Positions 36,487 to 45,133 of a stretch of DNA of 64,000 bases are shown here, piece after piece. The notes beneath the pieces are model-generated. The model was not told the origin of the DNA and searched no databases. It was given only the letters and a program-made list of their open reading frames with translations. The stretch's first letter is position 1; each line of letters opens with the position of its first letter. The stretch covers positions 249,123 through 313,122 of the forward strand of contig NZ_QZEX01000005.1 in NCBI RefSeq assembly GCF_003646465.1, written 5' to 3'. The DNA is from Chachezhania antarctica. Lineage in GTDB: Bacteria > Pseudomonadota > Alphaproteobacteria > Rhodobacterales > Rhodobacteraceae. The translations under genes and the position numbers were made by a program.

Positions 36487-38085
36487 TCAACCTGCGTCAG
36501 CCAGTATCATGTCTGCCGCCTTTTCCGCCATCATGATCGTCGGCGCATTGGTGTTGCCGCTGGTGATCCTGGGCATGGCGCTGGCATCGACGACACGCAG
36601 ACCGTCCACACCGCGCAACCGCATCTGCGGATCCAGCGGCGCGTCCGCGCCTCCCATCGCGACGGTTGCGACGGGGTGGAAGATCGTCGTCCCGATATCG
36701 CCCGCCGCGCGCGCCAGATCCTCGGGCCCGTCGCTGTCGATCCCCGGCTTCATTTCCTGCGGGGCATAGCGCGCCATCGGCCCCTGCCCCATGATCGCGC
36801 GCGCCTGCCGGATCGCCGCGATCGCGACCTGTCGGTCGCCTTCGGTGTCCAGGTAATTGGGCGCGATCACCGGCGCGTCATGGGGATCGGCCGACCCGAT
36901 CCGCACCGTCCCGCGGCTTTCGGGCCTCAGGTTGCAGACGCTGGCCGTGATCGCCGGATAGGCGTGCAATGGTTGGCCGAACGCCTCCAGCGACAGGGGC
37001 TGGACGTGATATTCAAGATCCGGCGTCTCCAGATCCGGGCGCGAGCGCGAGAACGCCCCCAGCTGGCTGGGCGCCATCGACATCGGGCCCGTCCGGAACA
37101 GTGCGTACTCCATCCCGATCCGTGCCTTGCCCATCAGCGAACCGGCCAGCGTGTTCAGCGTTTTCGCTCCGGTCAGCCGCCACGCGCAGCGCAGTTGCAG
37201 ATGGTCCTGCAGGTTGGCGCCGATCCCCGGCACCTCGTGCCGGACATCGATGCCCCGCCCTGCCAGCACATCCCCCGGCCCGATCCCCGAAAGCTGCAGG
37301 ATCTGCGGCGAGCCTATAGCCCCGGCCGAAAGGATCACCTCGGCCTTCGCCCGCGCCTCGCGACGCTCTCCGCCGCGGCCGCCCTTATCGTAAGCCACGC
37401 CCACGACACGGCCGCCATCGAAGATCAGCCCGGTGGTATGCGCCTCCGTCTCGACCTTCAGTCGCGCGGCCCTGGACGTCCGCAGGAAGGCCTTGGCCGT
37501 GTTGACCCGCCAGCCGCTGCGCTGGTTCACGCGGAAATAGCCCACGCCTTCATTGTTGCCGCGGTTGAAATCCTCGACCCTCGGCAGGCCCCAGGCTTCG
37601 GCCGCGGCGGCCCAGTCGTCCAGCACATCCCAGTGGAGCCGCTGCTTTTCCACCCGCCATTCCCCGCCCTGCGCGTGATGGTCCGACGGGCCTTCGGCGT
37701 AATCCTCGGACTTCAGGAAATAGGGCAGCACGTCATCCCAACCCCAGCCCGGCAGACCCATCTGCCGCCAGCCATCGTAGTCTGCCGCCTGTCCCCGCAG
37801 GTAGAGCATCCCGTTGATCGACGAACACCCACCCAGCCCCTTGCCGCGCGGATAGATGAGCGACCGTCCGTTCAGGCCCGGTTCCTCCGCCGTGCGGAAC
37901 ATCCAGTCGGTGCGCGGATTGCCGATGCAATAGAGATACCCCATCGGGATATGCACCCAGTGGTAGGTGTCGCGCCCGCCCGCTTCCAGCAGCAGCACGG
38001 CATGGTCCGCCTCGGCCAGCCGCTTGGCCAGCACGCAGCCGGCGCTGCCGGCGCCCACGATGATATAGTCCCAGTCCCCTGTCAT
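36487..38085 (-). CDS. GMC-family FAD oxidoreductase (choline/alcohol dehydrogenase-like)
   Basis: 532-aa flavoenzyme oxidising an alcohol group. YIIVGAGSAGCVLAKRL (FAD Rossmann motif), PRGKGLGGCSSINGMLYLRG (GMC signature 1), GAIGSPQILQLSGIGP (GMC signature 2), and the C-terminal GTTIFHPVATVAMG and SGNTNAPTIMMAEKAADMI with catalytic His/Asn. Close in style to BetA but without neighbouring betaine genes, so choline is not assured. It follows the Lrp-type regulator by 7 nt and may share its mRNA. Confidence 0.88.
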   Translation of the reverse strand: MTGDWDYIIVGAGSAGCVLAKRLAEADHAVLLLEAGGRDTYHWVHIPMGYLYCIGNPRTDWMFRTAEEPGLNGRSLIYPRGKGLGGCSSINGMLYLRGQAADYDGWRQMGLPGWGWDDVLPYFLKSEDYAEGPSDHHAQGGEWRVEKQRLHWDVLDDWAAAAEAWGLPRVEDFNRGNNEGVGYFRVNQRSGWRVNTAKAFLRTSRAARLKVETEAHTTGLIFDGGRVVGVAYDKGGRGGERREARAKAEVILSAGAIGSPQILQLSGIGPGDVLAGRGIDVRHEVPGIGANLQDHLQLRCAWRLTGAKTLNTLAGSLMGKARIGMEYALFRTGPMSMAPSQLGAFSRSRPDLETPDLEYHVQPLSLEAFGQPLHAYPAITASVCNLRPESRGTVRIGSADPHDAPVIAPNYLDTEGDRQVAIAAIRQARAIMGQGPMARYAPQEMKPGIDSDGPEDLARAAGDIGTTIFHPVATVAMGGADAPLDPQMRLRGVDGLRVVDASAMPRITSGNTNAPTIMMAEKAADMILADAG

Positions 38086-38092
38086 GGCCCGA

Positions 38093-38551
38093 TCATAGGG
38101 GCAGCGCGGTTGTTTCCAAGACCGTCTTCAGCGCGAAGCTCGACTGCATCTGCGCCACCCCCGGGAGGCGGGCCAGACGTTCGCGGTGGATGCGGGCGAA
38201 ATCCTCGGTATCGGCGGCCACGACCTTCAGGATGTAATCCGCCGTGCCCGCCATCAGGTGGCATTCCAGCACGTCCGGGATCAGCACCACCGCCTTTTCG
38301 AACGCCTCCATCACTGCCTCGGCCTGAGCCTGCAGCGTGATCTCGACATAGACCGTGGTTGTCAGCCCCAGCCGCCGCGGCTCCAGCCGGGCGACGTAGT
38401 TGCGGATGACGCCAGCCGCCTCCAGCCGCTGCACCCGCCGGTGACAAGCCGAGGCCGACAGGTGCACTCGTTCGGCCAGGTCCGCGTTCGACACACGACC
38501 GTCCCGCTGAAGATGGTCCAGGATACGCATGTCCGTTGCATCACAGTCCAT
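38093..38551 (-). CDS. Lrp/AsnC-family transcriptional regulator, likely controller of ald
   Basis: 152 aa: winged HTH (MRILDHLQRDGRVSNADLAERVHLSASACHRRV, quoted by position 8-40; key DGRVSNADLAERV) and a RAM/ACT effector domain (CHLMAGTADYILKVVA). Transcribed away from alanine dehydrogenase with 136 nt between starts, the usual arrangement of an ald activator (AldR type) that responds to alanine or another amino acid. ATG 38551 gives the typical length; the frame is open 13 codons further to a TTG. Confidence 0.92.
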   Translation of the reverse strand: MDCDATDMRILDHLQRDGRVSNADLAERVHLSASACHRRVQRLEAAGVIRNYVARLEPRRLGLTTTVYVEITLQAQAEAVMEAFEKAVVLIPDVLECHLMAGTADYILKVVAADTEDFARIHRERLARLPGVAQMQSSFALKTVLETTALPL

Positions 38552-38687
38552 TGATCGAAGATTCTCCCGAAATTGACCCACCTCGCGCAAGACTATCCCG
38601 AAATACCGGATCGGGGCGAGCCCGATTTGATCGGAAATTGCACGGCAAATGCGCTAGGTTCCCGGAAAATCAAAGGAGGATCCCGCC
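38552..38687. promoter_or_regulatory. Divergent lrp-ald control region
   Basis: 136 nt between the two starts. ATTTG (38626-38630) and CAAAT (38647-38651) form a spaced inverted repeat, with ATTGC-acg-GCAAAT inside it, close to the ald ribosome site. A plausible binding site for the adjacent Lrp-type protein; no strong -35/-10 pair was recognised. Confidence 0.4.
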
Positions 38688-39806
38688 ATGAAGATCGGTT
38701 GCCCGAAGGAAATCAAACCGCAGGAATTCCGAGTCGGCCTGACACCCAACGCCGCGCGCGAGGCCATCGCCCACGGGCACGAGGTGCTGGTCGAAACCGG
38801 CGCCGGCGCGGGCTCGGGCTTTGACGACGCGGCCTATGTCGATGCCGGGGTCACTATCCTTGCCACGGCGGACGAAGTTTTCGCCCAGGCCGACCTGATC
38901 GTGAAGGTCAAGGAACCGCAGGCGGCCGAGCGCAAGAAACTGCGCGACGGCCAGGTGCTGTTCACCTATCTCCACCTCGCCCCCGATCCGGACCAGACAA
39001 AGGACCTGATGGACAGCGGCTGCACCGCCATCGCCTATGAAACCGTGACCGACGCGACCGGCGGCCTGCCCTTGCTGGCCCCGATGTCCGAGGTCGCGGG
39101 CCGTCTGGCCCCGCAAGTGGGCGCCTGGACACTGCAGAAGGCCAATGGCGGCCGCGGCGTGCTGATGGGCGGCGTGCCCGGTGTTGGCCCGGCGCGGGTC
39201 GTCGTGATCGGCGGCGGTGTCGTGGGCACCCATGCGGCGCGCATCGCGGCCGGAATGGGCGCGGACGTGACGGTGCTGGACCGCTCCCTGTCCCGGCTGA
39301 AATACCTCGACGATGTCTTCGGGCGCACGTTCAAGAACCAGTTCTCCACCCCCGGCGCCACGGCCGAGTTGGTGGAGCAGGCCGACCTCGTCATCGGCGC
39401 GGTCCTGATCCCGGGCGCCGCAGCGCCCAAGCTGATCTCGCGCGCGCAGCTCTCCAAGATGAAGCCCGGCGCGGCGCTTGTCGACGTGGCCATCGACCAG
39501 GGCGGCTGTTTCGAGACGTCCCACGCCACCACCCATGCCGATCCGATCTACGAGGTCGACGGCATCATGCACTATTGCGTCGCCAACATGCCGGGCGCTG
39601 TCGCGCGCACCTCGACCATCGCGCTGACGAACGCGACGCTGCCCTTCCTGCTGTCGCTCGCCGACAAGGGCTGGCGCGAGGCGCTGACGGAAGATCCGCA
39701 CCTGCTGAACGGTCTCAACGTGCATGCCGGCCGGCTGACGAACTACGCCGTCGGCAAGGCGCTGGGGATCGACGTGTTGTCTCCCACGCTGGCCCTGAAG
39801 GCCTGA
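38688..39806 (+). CDS. ald: Alanine dehydrogenase
   Basis: NAD-dependent enzyme interconverting L-alanine and pyruvate plus ammonia. 372 aa: MKIGCPKEIKPQEFRVGL start with substrate Arg, KVKEPQAAE with catalytic Lys, TYLHLAPDPDQT with catalytic His, the NAD fold VVIGGGVVGTHAARIA (about 169-184), and VDVAIDQGGCFETSHATTH. Very strong ribosome site AAAGGAGG 8 nt before ATG 38688. Probably under the Lrp-type regulator. Confidence 0.97.
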   Translation: MKIGCPKEIKPQEFRVGLTPNAAREAIAHGHEVLVETGAGAGSGFDDAAYVDAGVTILATADEVFAQADLIVKVKEPQAAERKKLRDGQVLFTYLHLAPDPDQTKDLMDSGCTAIAYETVTDATGGLPLLAPMSEVAGRLAPQVGAWTLQKANGGRGVLMGGVPGVGPARVVVIGGGVVGTHAARIAAGMGADVTVLDRSLSRLKYLDDVFGRTFKNQFSTPGATAELVEQADLVIGAVLIPGAAAPKLISRAQLSKMKPGAALVDVAIDQGGCFETSHATTHADPIYEVDGIMHYCVANMPGAVARTSTIALTNATLPFLLSLADKGWREALTEDPHLLNGLNVHAGRLTNYAVGKALGIDVLSPTLALKA

Positions 39807-39826
39807 CGCCACCGGAAGAGGCCCCC

Positions 39827-39875
39827 CACTTCTTTGGTCTTCAAATACCTCGGGGGGACGGGGGCAGAGCCCCCA
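39827..39875. repeat. Palindromic intergenic repeat, family 2, copy D
   Basis: ACTTCTTTGGTCTTCAAATA, CCTCGGGGGG, then hairpin GGGGGCAGAGCCCCC (39860-39874), starting 20 nt after the ald stop. Placed as a terminator for ald. Confidence 0.8.
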
Positions 39876-39897
39876 AACGCTCCGCTCCAAACGCAAA

Positions 39898-39926
39898 CCG
39901 CCGGCGATGCAAGGCATCACCGGCGG
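39898..39926 (-). terminator. Terminator-like hairpin between aroQ and ald
   Basis: 13-bp stem CCGCCGGTGATGC with GCATCGCCGGCGG on the minus strand (one G-U pair), followed by TTTGCGTTTGG. Could end aroQ or the structured RNA next to it. Confidence 0.55.
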
Positions 39927-39955
39927 CCGCGAAGGAGTACGAAGGTTCGTTCCCT

Positions 39956-40050
39956 TGTCCAGGGTGTGCCGGACCAGGTGTGACCCCTACACCGGTCCGG
40001 CACGTCTTCGGAGGATCGTTCAGGAGAAAGAACCCTCCCAAGTCTGGACA
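39956..40050 (-). ncRNA. Three-way-junction RNA-like fold between ald and aroQ
   Basis: Stem P1 TGTCCAG/CTGGACA (39956-39962 with 40044-40050) closes two hairpins: GTGCCGGACC/GGTCCGGCAC (39966-39975 with 39994-40003, extended by GGTGT/ACACC) and GGAGG..GTTC/GAAC CCTCC (40010-40021 with 40030-40038). A terminator-like hairpin follows on the minus strand, favouring that strand. It may be an sRNA or a processed aroQ 3' UTR. No known family was recognised. Confidence 0.5.
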
Positions 40051-40111
40051 CCCTCATCATGCCAAACAATTGGTTACGAAGAGGTTAACCAAACCGGGAA
40101 AATTGTCCCGA

Positions 40112-40555
40112 TCAGCCCTGGGCGTCGATGACCGCGCATATATGACGGACGGCGGCAACGTAGCCTTGCGTGCCGAAGCCCATCACGATCCCGTCCGCGC
40201 GGCTCGACACATAGGAATGATGCCGGAACGGTTCGCGCTTGTGGACCTGCGAGATATGGACCTCGATCACCGGGCCGTCGAAGGCCATCAGCGCATCGAG
40301 TATCGCGACCGAGGTATGCGAATAGGCGGCCGGGTTGATCACGATCCCAGCCGCTTTCTCGCGCGCCTCGTGGATCAGATCCACCAATGCTCCCTCGTGG
40401 TTCGATTGCTCGAACCGCACCTCGAAACCCTCGCCGCAGGCCGCCTCGCAAAGCGTGCGGACATCGTCCAGCGTCTCGGCGCCGTAGATCAGCGGCTGGC
40501 GCTGGCCCAGCAGGTTCAGGTTCGGGCCGTTCAGAACGTAGATCGTCTTGGTCAT
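40112..40555 (-). CDS. aroQ: 3-dehydroquinate dehydratase, type II
   Basis: Third step of the shikimate pathway, cytosolic dodecamer. 147 aa: [19 protein letters not shown] with catalytic Arg19 and Tyr24, [30 protein letters not shown], and [20 protein letters not shown] with His100. Normal length. Starts 4 nt after the pheT stop and in the same direction, so it may be cotranscribed with pheT; both serve aromatic amino acids. Confidence 0.97.
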   Translation of the reverse strand: MTKTIYVLNGPNLNLLGQRQPLIYGAETLDDVRTLCEAACGEGFEVRFEQSNHEGALVDLIHEAREKAAGIVINPAAYSHTSVAILDALMAFDGPVIEVHISQVHKREPFRHHSYVSSRADGIVMGFGTQGYVAAVRHICAVIDAQG

Positions 40556-40559
40556 GGCC

Positions 40560-42953
40560 CTACCCTCTCAACGTCCCGCCCGACGCCTTCGTCACCTTGT
40601 CGACGATCTTCTGCGACACGGCGTCGATCTCGGCCTCGGTCAACGTCTTCTCGGTCGGCTGCATCCGCACGGCGAGCGCGAGCGACTTCCGCCCCTCGCC
40701 CAGCGAGCCACCAACGAACTCATCGAAGACCCGCACCGTTTCGATCAGCGCCTTGTCGGCACCCTGGGCTGCATTGACCAGCACCTGCGCCTCGACATCC
40801 GTATCGACGACGAAGGCGAAATCGCGCTCCACCGCCTGCAGGTCATGCAGGTGCAGCGCCGTCCGGGTCGCGCCCGATTTCCGCGGCATCGGCACTTCGT
40901 CGGGCCAGATGGTGAAGGCCATCGCCGGGCCCTTCACGTCCATCGCGTCCAGCACCTTGGGATGGAGTTCGCCGAAGACGCCCAGCATCTTCTTCGGGCC
41001 AAGGCAGATCCGACCGTGCCGTCCGGGATGCCACCAGCTTTGCGCACCGCGCAGGATCTGCACCTTCTCAGGCGCGCCGAGCGCCGCGAGGACCGCCTCG
41101 ACATCCGCTTTCACGTCGAACACGTCGACAGGCCGTGATCCTCCATGGACGTCGCGCGGGCTGCTCCGACCGACCAGAAGGCCCGAGATCAGCATGTGTT
41201 CCTCGGTCGGTTCCCCGCCATGGAAGGCGGGCCCCAGTTCGAACAGCGCCAGATCCATGAAGCCACGCGCCTGGTTGCGCGCGGCGGCCTGCAAGAGGCC
41301 CGGCAGCAGCGCGGGGCGCATGTGCGACATCTCGGACGAGATCGGGTTTTCCAGCATCGTCGCGTCATCGCCGCCGCCGAACAGCTGAGCCGACGCCTTG
41401 TCGATGAAGGAATAGGTGACGCATTCATTGTACCCCAGCGCCGCCGTCATCCGCCGCGCCGCGCCATAGCGCTTCTGCGCCGGGGTCAGCACCGGGGCCG
41501 GCACGCCGGGCACGCGCTCCAGCGGTTTGCCTTCCAGCTTGGTCAGCGATGCGACGCGCGCCACTTCCTCGACCAGGTCGGCCTCGCCCTGCACGTCGGG
41601 GCGCCAGCTGGGCACATGGGCCATGTCGCCTTCCAGCCGGAAGCCAAGGGCCTCCAGCGTGGCGCGTTGCTGGGCCTCGGGGATCTCCATGCCCACAAGG
41701 CTCTGCACCCGCGCCGGGTCCAGCTTGTATGCCCGGGCTTGATCGGGCACGTCGCCGGCCACGACCATCTCCGATGGCTCACCGCCGCACAGGTCCAGGA
41801 TCATCTTCGTCGCCGCGTCGACACCCGGTATGCACGAGGCCGGATCGACCCCGCGTTCGAACCGGTAGCGCGCATCGGAATGGATCTTCAGCGCCCGGCC
41901 AGTGAGCGCGATCTGTACCGGATCCCACCAGGCGCTTTCGACGAAGACGGTGGTGGTCTCTTCGCTCACGCCCGACGGCTCGCCGCCCATGATCCCGCCG
42001 ATGCTCTCGACCGTGTTGTCGTCGGAAATGACCATCTGGCCGGGCTGGAACGTGTAGGTCCGCTCGTCCAGCGCTTCCAGCGTCTCGCCGCCCTTGGCGC
42101 GGTGAACGCGCAGATCTCCCGACATCTTGTCCACGTCGAAGACGTGCAGCGGGCGGTTCAGGTCGTAGGTGAAGAAGTTCGTGATATCGACCAGCGCCGA
42201 GATCGGACGCAGGCCAATCGCCTTCAGCCGCGCCTGCAGCCAGGCCGGGCTGGGCGCGTTCTTCACGCCGCGGATCACGCGACCGGCGAAGATCGGACAG
42301 CCGTCGCGGGTGTCCTCGTCGATGGAGACGTCGACGGGCGACGGGAATGTGCCGTCAACAGGCGCAATCAGCGGCGTCTTCAGCGTCCCCAGCCCGCGCG
42401 ACGCCAGATCGCGCGCGATCCCGGCCACGCCGAGCGCATCGGGCCGGTTGGGCGTGATCGCGATCTCGATCACCGGATCCACCTTGGCCGGATCGTTCTG
42501 CGCCAGCCAGTCGGTGAAGCTCTGCCCCACCTCGCCCGACGGCAGCTCGATGATGCCGTCATGTTCCTCCGAAAGCTCCATCTCGCGTTCGGAACACATC
42601 ATGCCGTAACTCTCGACGCCGCGGATCTTGCCCACGCTGATGGTGATATCGAGCCCCGGGATGTAAGTCCCCGGCTTGGCGACGACGACGGTGATGCCTT
42701 CCCGCGCATTGGGCGCGCCGCAGATGATCTGCAGGTCGCCCTCGTCCGTGGCCACCTGGCAGACACGCAGGCGGTCGGCATCCGGGTGCGTTTCGGCCTT
42801 CACGACCTTGCCGATGGTAAAGGCCGACAGACGGTCGGCCGGGTTCGAGATCTCCTCGACCTCCAGCCCCAGATCGGTCAGCACCTCGGCGATCTCGTCC
42901 ACCGACGCGTCGGTGTCGAGATGTTCCTTCAGCCAGGACAGGGTGAATTTCAT
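40560..42953 (-). CDS. pheT: Phenylalanine--tRNA ligase, beta subunit
   Basis: Large subunit of the alpha2-beta2 synthetase. 797 aa: N-terminal [17 protein letters not shown], the tRNA-binding OB-fold ([21 protein letters not shown]), B3/B4 editing domain, B5 ([19 protein letters not shown]), catalytic-like core, and C-terminal anticodon-binding FDX-ACB domain ([18 protein letters not shown]). ATG 42953 is chosen because the long open extension upstream runs through a repeat element. pheS is not adjacent: a cupin gene and two repeat elements lie between. Confidence 0.97.
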   Translation of the reverse strand: MKFTLSWLKEHLDTDASVDEIAEVLTDLGLEVEEISNPADRLSAFTIGKVVKAETHPDADRLRVCQVATDEGDLQIICGAPNAREGITVVVAKPGTYIPGLDITISVGKIRGVESYGMMCSEREMELSEEHDGIIELPSGEVGQSFTDWLAQNDPAKVDPVIEIAITPNRPDALGVAGIARDLASRGLGTLKTPLIAPVDGTFPSPVDVSIDEDTRDGCPIFAGRVIRGVKNAPSPAWLQARLKAIGLRPISALVDITNFFTYDLNRPLHVFDVDKMSGDLRVHRAKGGETLEALDERTYTFQPGQMVISDDNTVESIGGIMGGEPSGVSEETTTVFVESAWWDPVQIALTGRALKIHSDARYRFERGVDPASCIPGVDAATKMILDLCGGEPSEMVVAGDVPDQARAYKLDPARVQSLVGMEIPEAQQRATLEALGFRLEGDMAHVPSWRPDVQGEADLVEEVARVASLTKLEGKPLERVPGVPAPVLTPAQKRYGAARRMTAALGYNECVTYSFIDKASAQLFGGGDDATMLENPISSEMSHMRPALLPGLLQAAARNQARGFMDLALFELGPAFHGGEPTEEHMLISGLLVGRSSPRDVHGGSRPVDVFDVKADVEAVLAALGAPEKVQILRGAQSWWHPGRHGRICLGPKKMLGVFGELHPKVLDAMDVKGPAMAFTIWPDEVPMPRKSGATRTALHLHDLQAVERDFAFVVDTDVEAQVLVNAAQGADKALIETVRVFDEFVGGSLGEGRKSLALAVRMQPTEKTLTEAEIDAVSQKIVDKVTKASGGTLRG

Positions 42954-43070
42954 CGCATCGCGCCCTTCTTTGCCTCGCGCAGACGGGCGCGAGCGTTTGG
43001 GCCGTGCAATGGCAAAGAACGCCCATGGATGCAAGCGCAGGCGGTGCGCGGCGTGGCAGGCGGCGACAAT

Positions 43071-43185
43071 GGGGGCGCTGCCCCCGCCCTCCCGTGCCGG
43101 GAGGACTCCCCCGGAGTATTTCCGGAAAGAAGAGAAGAAGGAGAGGCTTTTTTTCTCTTTTCCCAAGTACTCCCGCCAGAGGCGG
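43071..43185. repeat. Palindromic intergenic repeat, family 2, copy E (double)
   Basis: Facing half-elements: GGGGGCGCTGCCCCC hairpin (43071-43085) with CTCCCCCGGAGTATTTCC, and CTCTTTTCCCAAGTACTCC with CGCCAGAGGCGG. Closely resembles copy A. Between pheT and the cupin gene, which point the same way. Confidence 0.8.
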
Positions 43186-43215
43186 CTCTAGCCCCGCGGC
43201 GCGTGACGCGGTCCA

Positions 43216-43635
43216 CTACTTCTCGCTCACCGTATTGGGCACGCCTTCGACACCGGCAAAGACGGCCAGGATCCGGACAGGCACGGCGCCCGTGTTGGTG
43301 CCGTTGTGACGGGTCTTGAAGGCCTCGACGATACTGTCACCGGTTTTGTAGACGCGCGGGCCATCCGGGCCATAGTCGACGGTGATCTCGCCCTGCAGGA
43401 TATGTGCGAACAGAGGCGCGTCGTGGACATGCCAGCCGGTGCTCTCCCCCGGGGCCATGGTCACGATGGCGGCCGTGATCTGAGCCGTGCCGGACGGGTA
43501 TTCGAAGGGCTGTCCGATCACTGTCTTGTCGGTCTGGAGCAGCATCTCCAGCGGCGGGTACTCGCTGTCCGCGACCGCCGCGTCAGCCGCGGCAAGGCAC
43601 AGGGCCACGATGGCGGCGCGTTTCAAATGGACCAT
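43216..43635 (-). CDS. Secreted cupin-domain protein
   Basis: 139 aa with an N-terminal signal peptide (MVHLKRAAIVALCLAAADAA, cleavage near 20-22). The rest is one small cupin barrel: GWHVHDAPLFAHILQGEI (first metal motif with two His) and YKTGDSIVEAFKTRHNGTN (second motif). Strong ribosome site GGAGGAGG before ATG 43635. Periplasmic; ligand or enzymatic role unknown. It sits between pheT and pheS but has no visible link to tRNA charging, and is flanked by repeats on both sides, so it looks inserted into a former pheST operon. Confidence 0.8.
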   Translation of the reverse strand: MVHLKRAAIVALCLAAADAAVADSEYPPLEMLLQTDKTVIGQPFEYPSGTAQITAAIVTMAPGESTGWHVHDAPLFAHILQGEITVDYGPDGPRVYKTGDSIVEAFKTRHNGTNTGAVPVRILAVFAGVEGVPNTVSEK

Positions 43636-43777
43636 CCGATTCCTCCTCCACGGCGCGGCATCGCGCAGTATCGACAATTGCCGCCCCTGATTGCCCTTAC
43701 GGCACCCTCTTGGCAACGAAGTTTCGCGACAAGGTTCCAGAACAGTCGGCGCGATACACGGGGGCCACCGACCCGGC

Positions 43778-43850
43778 GCCCGGCTTCTTTGGTCCACAAA
43801 TACCTTGGGGGAGACCGGCCCGGCAGGGCCGGTCGGGGGGAAAGCCCCCC
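43778..43850. repeat. Palindromic intergenic repeat, family 2, copy F
   Basis: CTTCTTTGGTCCACAAATAC then CTTGGGGGAG, followed by ACCGGCCC/GGGCCGGT and GGGGGGAAAGCCCCCC hairpins. Located directly after the pheS stop; likely its terminator. Confidence 0.8.
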
Positions 43851-43857
43851 GTCAAAC

Positions 43858-44931
43858 CTACCGCGACAGACCGGCGCGCAAGGTCGGCACATCCAGCGCC
43901 GAGAAGCCGTAGTGCCGCAGCCAGCGCAGGTCGCTGTCGAAGAACGCGCGCAGGTCGGGGATGCCGTATTTCAGCATCGCGATCCGGTCGATCCCCATGC
44001 CGAAGGCAAAGCCCTGGTACTTCTCGGGATCCACGCCGCCCGCCTTCAGCACCTTGGGGTGCACCATGCCCGAGCCCAGCACTTCCATCCAGTCGTCGCC
44101 CTCGCCGATGCGCAGCTGACCGTCGACCCACGAACACTGGATGTCGACCTCGGCCGAGGGTTCGGTGAACGGGAAATGCGAGGCGCGGAAGCGGGTCTTG
44201 ATGCCGTCGATCTCGAAGAAGGCTGAAAAGAACTCCTCCAGCACCCATTTCAGGTTCGCCATCGAGATATCCGTGTCGATGGCCAGCCCTTCGATCTGGT
44301 GGAACATCGGCGTGTGGGTCTGGTCGTAATCCGCACGATAGACGCCGCCCGGGCAAATGATGCGCAGCGGCGCGCCCTTGGCCTCCATCGTCCGGATCTG
44401 CACGGGCGAGGTATGGGTTCGCAGCACGTGGGGCGGGCGATTGTCGCCTTCGGCGCGGTGCATGTAGAACGTGTCCATCTCGGCCCGGGCCGGATGGTGT
44501 GCCGGGATGTTCAGCGCGTCGAAATTGTACCAGTCGGTGTCGATGCGCGGCCCTTCGGCCACGGCAAAGCCCATCTCGGCAAAGATCGCGGTCACTTCTT
44601 CCGTGACCTGAGCGATCGGATGCAGCGTGCCCTGCCGCCCCGGCCGCGACGGCAGCGAGACATCGAGCCATTCGGTGCGCAGACGCTCTTCCAGCGCGGC
44701 ATCGCCCAGCGCGGCCTTGCGCGCGGCCAGCGCCGAGTTGATTTCGTCCTTCAGAGCGTTCAGCTTCGGGCCGGCGGTCTGGCGTTCCTCGGGCGTCATC
44801 TTGCCCAGTTCGCGCATCTTAAGGGACACTTCGCCCTTCTTGCCCACCGCGGCCAGGCGGATCGCTTCCAGCGCGCTTTCGTCCGCGGCCTCGGCGATCT
44901 CGGCCAGGTACTTGTTTTTCAGATCGTCCAT
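43858..44931 (-). CDS. pheS: Phenylalanine--tRNA ligase, alpha subunit
   Basis: Catalytic subunit, class II synthetase. 357 aa: N-terminal coiled coil (about 1-85) that binds tRNA, motif 1 region [19 protein letters not shown], motif 2 [23 protein letters not shown]-type region, and motif 3 [21 protein letters not shown] 44931 gives the standard start [12 protein letters not shown]. Ribosome site weak. Separate from pheT by the cupin gene, a departure from the common pheST pair. Confidence 0.97.
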   Translation of the reverse strand: MDDLKNKYLAEIAEAADESALEAIRLAAVGKKGEVSLKMRELGKMTPEERQTAGPKLNALKDEINSALAARKAALGDAALEERLRTEWLDVSLPSRPGRQGTLHPIAQVTEEVTAIFAEMGFAVAEGPRIDTDWYNFDALNIPAHHPARAEMDTFYMHRAEGDNRPPHVLRTHTSPVQIRTMEAKGAPLRIICPGGVYRADYDQTHTPMFHQIEGLAIDTDISMANLKWVLEEFFSAFFEIDGIKTRFRASHFPFTEPSAEVDIQCSWVDGQLRIGEGDDWMEVLGSGMVHPKVLKAGGVDPEKYQGFAFGMGIDRIAMLKYGIPDLRAFFDSDLRWLRHYGFSALDVPTLRAGLSR

Positions 44932-45088
44932 GATGCGTCGTCCATTCCCGGCCAGAGCGGCTTTCTTCGCGCCTCGGTTAGCCGCCCCGCCCCGCGATTG
45001 CAAGGCAGGCGGGCGGCCAAGCGACGCGGCGAACCGGTGGACAGCGCGGAAATCCCGCGCCTAGGTTCGCCGGGAGGGAGAGACCACG

Positions 45089-45133
45089 ATGACGACCATA
45101 CCAGCTTGCATGCAAGCCCCGGCCGCCCGATGA
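45089..45133 (+). CDS. 14-residue leader peptide coupled to the MFS gene
   Basis: Small ORF encoding MTTIPACMQAPAAR. Its ATG follows GGGAGGGAGAG at a good distance, while the MFS start has no ribosome site of its own; the leader stop TGA (45131-45133) overlaps the MFS ATG (45130-45132). The arrangement suggests that ribosomes finish the leader and restart at the transporter. No amino-acid run typical of attenuators is present. Could be chance, but spacing and overlap are good. Confidence 0.5.
   Translation: MTTIPACMQAPAAR
45104..45117. promoter_or_regulatory. 14-bp perfect palindrome in leader of MFS gene
   Basis: GCTTGCATGCAAGC, inside the leader ORF and 13 nt before the MFS start. It could be a repressor operator or a small RNA hairpin across the coupling region. 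Confidence 0.4.

Noticed and set aside
39907-40131. 74-codon plus-strand ORF between ald and aroQ
   Set aside because: Runs through paired stems of a structured region and has no family features.
43087-43166. N-terminal extension of PheT through the repeat element
   Set aside because: Translation is repeat-derived; the conserved PheT start is at 42953.
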